From positions 1 through 64,000 of the forward strand of contig JAPOKO010000002.1 in NCBI GenBank assembly GCA_029977615.1: DNA of 64,000 nucleotides. Direction: 5' to 3'. The number at the start of each line of letters is the position of its first letter. The stretch's first letter is position 1. The DNA comes from a bacterium (GTDB lineage Bacteria > Actinomycetota > Acidimicrobiia > Acidimicrobiales > Ilumatobacteraceae). Shown here one piece after another: positions 58,958 to 64,000 of this stretch. The position numbers and the translations under genes were made by a program. Below the pieces are notes generated by a model. The model searched no databases. It saw only the letters and a list, made by a program, of their open reading frames with translations, and had not been told where the DNA came from.

Positions 58958-60124
58958 ATGTCGCGGCTGAGTGGGTTGAAATCCGCCTTCACCACAGCCA
59001 AGTGGGTGCTGTTCGCGGCGGTCCTGTATTTTTTTGTTCTCCCGCTCATACCTGGCTTTCGAAAAGCGGTTTCAGATCTCACGCAAATTAAGCCGTCATT
59101 ACTCGTGCTCGGTCTAGGCCTCGAGTTCGCCGCATTGTTTAGTTATTCCTTGTTGACCAAAGCAGCTCTCGCCGAACATGGCAACGAAATCTCCGTGCTC
59201 CGATTGTTTCGTATTCAATTGAGCACAAAAGCGGTAGGCAACGTTTTGCCTGGTGGCAGCGCTGCAAGTACTGCGCTTGGATATCGCATGCTCACTCTGT
59301 CGGGAGTGGCAGGACCCGATGCCGGCTTCGCACTGGCAACTGCTGGTCTTGGTTCGGCAGTCATGCTCAATGTGATTTTGTGGTTTGGCCTCATCGTGTC
59401 GGCGGGTCGCGGAGTAAATGCTGCGTATGGAACTGCAGCAATTATTGGAATTATTTTGATGCTGATCGCTGCTGCATTGATTTTCGGACTCATCGATGGG
59501 CAGGGAAGAGCAGAACGATTTATTCGATTTTGTGCACGCAAACTTCGATTGGACGAAGACCATGCGGCCGAAGTACTGGAGCATTTAGGTAATCGACTTC
59601 AAGGCTTGGCATCTGAACCAAAGCTATTGACGCGCGTGTTGGTGTGGGCGCTCGTGAATTGGTTGCTTGACATGCTTGCGCTGTGGGTGTTTATTCGTGC
59701 ATTCGGCGGCGATGTTGCTCCGGACGCGTTGATCGTGTCGTTCGGGCTCGCGAACATTTTGTCGGTCGTGCCAATCACTCCTGGCGGACTTGGCATTGTG
59801 GAAGGTATCTACATTCCAACTCTTGTTGGTTTCGGTCTTACTCGAAACGTTGCAACGGTTGGAGTGTTGTCGTACCGAATTGCTCAGTATTGGCTACCGA
59901 TTGTTGTTGGTGGATTCACTTACCTTTCGTTGCGGGTGGGGCCATTCGCCATTGAAAGAAAAGAGAAACTGCGGTCGCTTCGAAGAGTCACCAAACTTGC
60001 AACCGAACACCCAACAACCAAGTACGAATTTCTTGAGCAGTACGCACCACGCGACCGTACGGGACAGTTTCCATTACCTGAAACAAAGAACAAGTTTTTA
60101 CTTGATGATGAGGATGAGGAGTAG
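58958..60124 (+). CDS. UPF0104 / lysylphosphatidylglycerol-synthase-TM-type membrane protein
   Basis: About eight membrane segments are seen across residues 15-345. The family motif NVLPGGSAASTALGYRML (about 91-108) and the later LANILSVVPITPGGLGIVEGIY (about 265-286) are diagnostic of the flippase-like domain found in MprF and glycosyltransferase-linked proteins. A charged cytosolic tail ends the protein (LLDDEDEE). It may move a lipid; the substrate is unknown. It is divergent from the dehydrogenase and nine bases before the MaoC gene. Confidence 0.85.
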   Translation: MSRLSGLKSAFTTAKWVLFAAVLYFFVLPLIPGFRKAVSDLTQIKPSLLVLGLGLEFAALFSYSLLTKAALAEHGNEISVLRLFRIQLSTKAVGNVLPGGSAASTALGYRMLTLSGVAGPDAGFALATAGLGSAVMLNVILWFGLIVSAGRGVNAAYGTAAIIGIILMLIAAALIFGLIDGQGRAERFIRFCARKLRLDEDHAAEVLEHLGNRLQGLASEPKLLTRVLVWALVNWLLDMLALWVFIRAFGGDVAPDALIVSFGLANILSVVPITPGGLGIVEGIYIPTLVGFGLTRNVATVGVLSYRIAQYWLPIVVGGFTYLSLRVGPFAIERKEKLRSLRRVTKLATEHPTTKYEFLEQYAPRDRTGQFPLPETKNKFLLDDEDEE

Positions 60125-60133
60125 TTTGTTGTT

Positions 60134-60649
60134 ATGACCGTTCATGAGCGTCCATTTGGAAGAGCACTAGAAGACTTCACGGTTGGTGATGTGTATCGCC
60201 ACTGGCCAGGAAAAACAATTACCGAAGCCGATGATCATTTGTTTTGCATGATCACGATGAATCATCATCCTCTGCACACCAATGACTGGTTTGCATCGCA
60301 AAGCGTTCAAGGGCGAAACGTTGTTGTTGGCAATTTGGTGTATTCATTGGTTTTGGGGATGAGCGTTCCTGATGTGAGTGGAGCTGCAATTGCCAATCTT
60401 GAAGTGGAAACGCTGCAACACAAGTTCCCAACTTTCCACGGAGACACGATCCACGCAGAAACGCGAGTTCTTGATGTTCAGGAGTCGAAGTCAAAGAATG
60501 ACCGCGGAGTGGTGACAGTAGAAACAAAAGGTTTCAATCAAGATGGAAAAGAGGTGTGTTATTTCCGCAGGCGAGTAATGGTGTGGAAGCGTGAATTCAT
60601 GCCCAAGCGCGCACGTCCGTACGACGGTCAAGACGTCTGGACGAGCTAA
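60134..60649 (+). CDS. MaoC-like hot-dog-fold hydratase
   Basis: A single MaoC domain of 171 residues. FTVGDVYRHWPGKTITEAD (about 15-33) opens it, HHPLHTNDWFA (about 48-58) contains the catalytic His region, and FPTFHGDTIHAETRVLDV (about 97-114) is typical. Members hydrate or dehydrate enoyl-CoA esters. With the CoA-ester lyase and long acyl-CoA dehydrogenase it fits mesaconyl-CoA hydratase of the ethylmalonyl-CoA pathway; classic Mch has two domains, so this is a single-domain variant or another enzyme. Confidence 0.82.
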   Translation: MTVHERPFGRALEDFTVGDVYRHWPGKTITEADDHLFCMITMNHHPLHTNDWFASQSVQGRNVVVGNLVYSLVLGMSVPDVSGAAIANLEVETLQHKFPTFHGDTIHAETRVLDVQESKSKNDRGVVTVETKGFNQDGKEVCYFRRRVMVWKREFMPKRARPYDGQDVWTS

Positions 60650-60681
60650 GCAACATTGTTAACCCACTGCTGCAGTGGGGA

Positions 60682-61503
60682 TTGCCACAATTGCGAGATT
60701 TCCCGTGGCGCGCCACGAGGAATCGGTGGCACGTGTTGGTGAGCGAAGTGATGTCGCAACAAACTCAAATTGATCGGGTTGTTCCGAAGTTTCAACTTTT
60801 CATAAACACGTTTCCTTCGCCGCGCGAATGCGCAGATGCCCCTCTGGCTGAATTGTTGGCCATCTGGCAAGGCCTTGGATATCCGCGACGATGTCGCAAT
60901 TTGCATGAAGCGGCAAAGGTGATGGTGCGCGATCACGATTCGCAAGTGCCTGCAGATTTAGAGCAACTGCTTGCAATGCCTGGAATTGGCGAATACACCG
61001 CACGCGCTGTTTTGGCATTTGCAGAACATGTAGACATTGGAGTTGTTGACACCAATGTCACTCGGGTGTTTGCACGCGTAATGAATAGGCCGCTGGGCAA
61101 ACGCGAAACTCAGACAATTGCAGACTCAATTGTTCCGATTGGTTTGTCGTGGGAGTGGAATCAGGTGCTCATGGATTTCGGGGCAACTTGTTGCTCGGCC
61201 CGTTCTCCACAATGCAAGCGATGCCCAATAATTGAATCGTGCAGTTGGCAGATGCATGGTGGTGACGATCCTGGTCCAGCATCGGCAGGAACGAGTAAGC
61301 CTCAGGCGCGTTTCGAAGGTTCAAATCGACAGGCGCGGGGCAGGCTCATGAAAACACTGGTGTCAGGTGGGGTGTTACGAACTAAAGCCGACCACGCCAT
61401 GGGTTTAACCAAACAACCGGAGCGTGCAGAAAAGATTATTGAATCGCTCCTTGCCGACAAGTTGGTCGTTGAATCAAATGGCGTTTTGCACTTGCCGTTA
61501 TAA
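60682..61503 (+). CDS. mutY: A/G-specific adenine glycosylase (MutY-like)
   Basis: MutY removes adenine paired with 8-oxoguanine. The helix-hairpin-helix is LLAMPGIGEYTARAVLAFA (about 94-112). The catalytic Glu is in LVSEVMSQQTQ (about 19-29) and the catalytic Asp in VDTNVTRVF (about 119-127). The iron-sulfur cysteines run CCSARSPQCKRCPIIESC (about 170-187). Family proteins extend further upstream (LLQWGLPQLRDFPW), and that frame is open to the MaoC gene, so translation may begin before the TTG at 60682, possibly at a rare start. The C-terminal NUDIX-like domain of full MutY is missing. Confidence 0.88.
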   Translation: MPQLRDFPWRATRNRWHVLVSEVMSQQTQIDRVVPKFQLFINTFPSPRECADAPLAELLAIWQGLGYPRRCRNLHEAAKVMVRDHDSQVPADLEQLLAMPGIGEYTARAVLAFAEHVDIGVVDTNVTRVFARVMNRPLGKRETQTIADSIVPIGLSWEWNQVLMDFGATCCSARSPQCKRCPIIESCSWQMHGGDDPGPASAGTSKPQARFEGSNRQARGRLMKTLVSGGVLRTKADHAMGLTKQPERAEKIIESLLADKLVVESNGVLHLPL

Positions 61504-62394
61504 AGCGTTGCTCGTAATCCAATTAACGATCAGTTTGTTTACCTTTGTAGGTTGCTCCAGTTGCATGAAGTGGCCGGCGCCTTCAACGATTTCAACCCGT
61601 GCGTTTGACGGGGCGCGTGTTTCGGCGTCGCGTGCAACCTCGACTCCTATGCAGCCATCTTTTTCTCCATGGAGATAGAGAAGTGGTTGCGGCGGATTCT
61701 CTCCCTGCACGAGTGATTGCGCTTCGCCGAGCGCAGGGTCTCTAAATCCTGCGCCAAGGGTTGCGCGATAGTAGCCAAGTGCCGCCGCAAGATGTTCGGG
61801 AGTGGCAATGGTGGCTTTTGCATTCTCAATGTCTTCGATTGCTGAAAAACCAGGCGACCATTGATCCCACAACATGTCAATAAATGCAAGGTTGTTTGCG
61901 CCGACGACAAAATCGGAAAGACCGTGTTGGAAAAAGAACATGTACCAACTGCGTTGCACTTGATTGAGATTTGAAATGAAAGCGTTACCCATTGCACCCC
62001 AGGGTGGAACAGACATTCCAACAACTGTTTTCCATCGTGAAGGTTCAAGAATTGCAGCGCCATAGACCGCAGGTGCCCCCCAGTCGTGTCCAATGATGAC
62101 CGAATCCGCAGTACCACCAAGTTTTTCGTGCAACGCGTTCGCGTCAGTTGCTAGTGCTGCAGTTTGATACGCCCCGTTTTCTGGAATTGAAGTTGGTGCA
62201 TAACCACGCATGAATGGCGCGACTGCGCGGTAACCAGCAGATGCAAGTTCGGGAAGCAAGTGTCGCCATGTATGTGCAGAGTCGGGAAAGCCGTGCAGAC
62301 ATAACGCAAGAGGTCCAGTTCCACATTCGAAATAGGTGAAAGACAAGTTGTTTGCAGAAACTTCATGCATAGCAATGTTGTGCTGAGCGGTCAT
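61498..62394 (-). CDS. Alpha/beta hydrolase, epoxide-hydrolase-like
   Basis: The fold motifs are LCLHGFPDSAHTWRHLLPEL (about 29-48), the nucleophile region VIIGHDWGAPAVYGAAI (about 99-115) with an Asp nucleophile as in epoxide hydrolases and haloalkane dehalogenases, and the C-terminal His in VEGAGHFMQLEQP (about 273-285). The oxyanion-side HGFPD and the cap-domain Tyr-rich segment fit an epoxide hydrolase. Start ATG 62394 is used; ATG 62370 is possible. Divergent from the flavin reductase; the substrate is unknown. Confidence 0.82.
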   Translation of the reverse strand: MTAQHNIAMHEVSANNLSFTYFECGTGPLALCLHGFPDSAHTWRHLLPELASAGYRAVAPFMRGYAPTSIPENGAYQTAALATDANALHEKLGGTADSVIIGHDWGAPAVYGAAILEPSRWKTVVGMSVPPWGAMGNAFISNLNQVQRSWYMFFFQHGLSDFVVGANNLAFIDMLWDQWSPGFSAIEDIENAKATIATPEHLAAALGYYRATLGAGFRDPALGEAQSLVQGENPPQPLLYLHGEKDGCIGVEVARDAETRAPSNARVEIVEGAGHFMQLEQPTKVNKLIVNWITSNAL

Positions 62395-62425
62395 GCCCAA
62401 ACCATAGTTGGGTAACATTGAAGCG

Positions 62426-62929
62426 ATGGAAGCCAACTTTGACAGCACCAAGTTTCGACAGGTGCTTAGTCATCTGCCAACTGGAGTTGTTGTCGTTACT
62501 GGCATTGATGCAACTGGCGCACCATCGGGAATCACTATTGGCAGTTTTGTTTCAGTTTCACTAGACCCACCGTTAGTTGGTTTTTTCCCGGGCAATGCCT
62601 CGCGCAGTTGGTCACACATCGCAGAGGGACATGGCTTTTGCGCCAACGTATTGACGAGTGAGCAGGAAGAACTGTGTTGGCGATTTGCGCGTGAACCAGA
62701 AGGTGGTATGTCTGCTCGGTTTGATGGCCTTAATTGGACAAAGTCACCGAGCGGAATGCCGGTACTCCAAGGTGCGCTCGCAGTTATTGACTGCAGTATT
62801 GAGTCGGTAACACCTGCAGGAGATCACCATTTCGTGTTGGGACGAGTACAACACCTTGCTGCTAACGAAACAGTTGGTGAAGCCATGGTGTTTTATCGCG
62901 GCAAGGTAACTGGTGTTACTCCTGCCTAA
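62426..62929 (+). CDS. Flavin reductase-like FMN-binding protein
   Basis: The family's N-terminal VLSHLPTGVVVVTGIDATG (about 13-31) and FVSVSLDPPLVGFFPGNASRSW (cited in part; about 41-58) form the FMN-binding split barrel. HHFVLGRVQHL (about 134-144) closes the domain. Such proteins reduce flavin for a monooxygenase partner. ATG 62426 is chosen; TTG 62408 is upstream. The stop overlaps the next gene by one base. The MauE-like and ferredoxin genes follow, suggesting an electron-transfer set. Confidence 0.87.
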   Translation: MEANFDSTKFRQVLSHLPTGVVVVTGIDATGAPSGITIGSFVSVSLDPPLVGFFPGNASRSWSHIAEGHGFCANVLTSEQEELCWRFAREPEGGMSARFDGLNWTKSPSGMPVLQGALAVIDCSIESVTPAGDHHFVLGRVQHLAANETVGEAMVFYRGKVTGVTPA

Positions 62930-63321
62930 TGACTGAACAAATTTTTTCGCTGAATTGGTGGATGTCGGCGACTGTTGGAGTGATTTTTATCTTCGCTGGT
63001 GTGCAGAAATTCATTGCACGTGAGTTATGGCCAGCACAAGCGAAGCGACTCGGGGCACCTGCATTTGCCATTCCAACCGTTCCCTATATAGAAGTAGCAC
63101 TTGGCTCGTTGCTGATTGCCGGATTGGTAGCCGACGCCGTACTTATCGCCTCAATAGTGGCACTATCAAGTTTCACAGTTCTTCTAACTCTTCGATTGGC
63201 TGCTGGGGATAGACCACCGTGTGCGTGTTTGAGCTTTCGTTCAACAAAGCCAATTGGATGGACAAATATTTTGCGAAATTTGTTGATGCTCGCTCTCTTG
63301 GTTTCCGCGCTCATTCGTTAG
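62929..63321 (+). CDS. MauE/DoxX-like membrane protein
   Basis: Four hydrophobic segments over 130 residues (ATVGVIFIFAGVQKFI, YIEVALGSLLIAGLVA, VLIASIVALSSFTVLLTL, NILRNLLMLALLVSALI). The loop PPCACLSFRS (about 96-105), with two cysteines, is typical of MauE-type proteins, which help form disulfides or quinone cofactors. DoxX relatives also exist. It overlaps the flavin reductase gene by one base and precedes a ferredoxin. Confidence 0.8.
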   Translation: MTEQIFSLNWWMSATVGVIFIFAGVQKFIARELWPAQAKRLGAPAFAIPTVPYIEVALGSLLIAGLVADAVLIASIVALSSFTVLLTLRLAAGDRPPCACLSFRSTKPIGWTNILRNLLMLALLVSALIR

Positions 63322-63330
63322 CGTGCAATC

Positions 63331-63585
63331 GTGCGTGTGTGGATAGACCAAGACTTGTGTACAGGCGACGGCTTGTGTGTGGACCACTGTCCCGATGTAT
63401 TTGTGCAATTAGAGGACGGAATCGCTTATGTAGCGCAAGGTGGCGTGACGCTCAATGATCCGGGAAGTTCGGGAAGTCTCGCAATTGTTGAAGAAAAAAA
63501 TCAAATCGATGTTGTAAAGGCTGCAGAAGTATGCCCGGGCGAATGCATTTTCATCGAGATGGATGTACCACTGATTTCTCAGTAG
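63331..63585 (+). CDS. Ferredoxin, 84 aa
   Basis: The cysteines CTGDGLCVDHCPDVF (about 10-24) and, near the C-terminus, VCPGECIFIE (about 68-77) bind one iron-sulfur cluster, probably [4Fe-4S] or [3Fe-4S]. An insertion (TLNDPGSSGSLAIVEEKN) separates the two halves. GTG 63331 is the start. The upstream flavin reductase and MauE-like genes suggest a redox operon, but no monooxygenase is in the window. Confidence 0.85.
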   Translation: MRVWIDQDLCTGDGLCVDHCPDVFVQLEDGIAYVAQGGVTLNDPGSSGSLAIVEEKNQIDVVKAAEVCPGECIFIEMDVPLISQ

Positions 63586-63598
63586 GTAGTGTGGTCCT

Positions 63599-64000
63599 AT
63601 GAAGTGGCGCCTTTCGGTTCATGGCGCAGTAGTCGTAATGGCAATCAGCGTTTCCTCTTTGGCTGTTGCGCAGCCTCGTGCAAATGATTCAGTAACGCTT
63701 GATCAATTGAATGCGATACAAGTCTTAACTGAAAGAACTGCTGGTTTCAAACAGTCTCTGTTTACGGGGGGAGTGAATAGACCAGTTCCAGTAATGAGTG
63801 TGGCAAAGGTTGTCACTGTTCGCGAAGCGTGGGATTCAGGTGCGTGGGCGTGGAGCGCGTCAAAAAGAAGAAGTTTCATCAACGACCGAGCGGATGTTTC
63901 TGTGTTGGCGTTGGTGCTTGCTGCAAGTGCGCAGCAACGTGGAGACAAAGACCCAGCTGATTGGTTGCCGAGTACAAGCATGAATACTTGCGTCTACTTA
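63599..64000 (+). CDS. Partial secreted protein resembling a DUF1524-type nuclease
   Basis: The gene starts 13 bases after the ferredoxin and runs off the window after 134 codons. A signal peptide is present (MKWRLSVHGAVVVMAISVSS, cleavage near AVAQP). Its body (REAWDSGAWAWSASKRRSFI, then AASAQQRGDKDPADWLPST) matches secreted HNH/DUF1524 nucleases of actinobacteria. In those proteins DH precedes VVxLAEAW; here the matching residues are AK, so the catalytic His seems lost. The C-terminus is not visible. Confidence 0.65.
   Translation, partial: MKWRLSVHGAVVVMAISVSSLAVAQPRANDSVTLDQLNAIQVLTERTAGFKQSLFTGGVNRPVPVMSVAKVVTVREAWDSGAWAWSASKRRSFINDRADVSVLALVLAASAQQRGDKDPADWLPSTSMNTCVYL

Overview
The window looks like a chromosomal segment of a moderate-GC actinobacterium, most likely a member of Acidimicrobiia (an Ilumatobacter-like freshwater or marine lineage). 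The indications are a PASTA-repeat kinase-like protein, an F420-type LLM flavin oxidoreductase, OmpR-type two-component systems, actinobacterial small zinc-ribbon proteins and a partial ethylmalonyl-CoA-type gene set. This placement rests on family recognition only; there is no rRNA gene here.

Region 1 (1-10.1 kb) is an accessory-looking island of small and poorly known genes. It holds an ARPP-1/DUF6569 protein divergent from a dual-specificity phosphatase, a von Willebrand A protein with two small coupled partners, and a 381-aa protein that may combine sliding-clamp-like and YbjN-like parts. It also holds a compact histone-deacetylase-fold enzyme, an NrtR-like Nudix regulator with a large insertion, and a small sigma factor. 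Several dyad-symmetric elements sit in its intergenic gaps. The mix suggests an NAD/ADP-ribose-linked or conflict-related system.

Region 2 (10.2-26.2 kb) is mostly conserved core: ligA; a five-gene minus-strand run (DUF1003, a toxin-like protein, an HTH protein, DUF2786, a metallopeptidase-like protein); two sensor kinases and one response regulator; a secreted repeat protein; gcvH; a PASTA protein with a degenerate kinase domain; an MFS exporter; and pyrF.

Region 3 (26.2-43 kb) is biosynthetic: leucine (leuA, leuC, leuD, leuB), branched-chain transamination (ilvE), isoleucine via citramalate (cimA), NAD (nadABC) and homospermidine. leuA carries an in-frame TGA at a conserved glycine codon. 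Two likely ribosome-mediated attenuators stand out: a leucine-rich leader peptide before leuA and an isoleucine-rich one before cimA.

Region 4 (43-64 kb) contains gltX, tRNA-Gln(CTG), tRNA-Glu(CTC), mscL, class I fumarase, transporters and hydrolases. A block with a CoA-ester lyase, a long acyl-CoA dehydrogenase and a MaoC hydratase fits part of the ethylmalonyl-CoA pathway. The window ends inside a secreted protein resembling an HNH-type nuclease that lacks its catalytic His. Both window edges cut genes.
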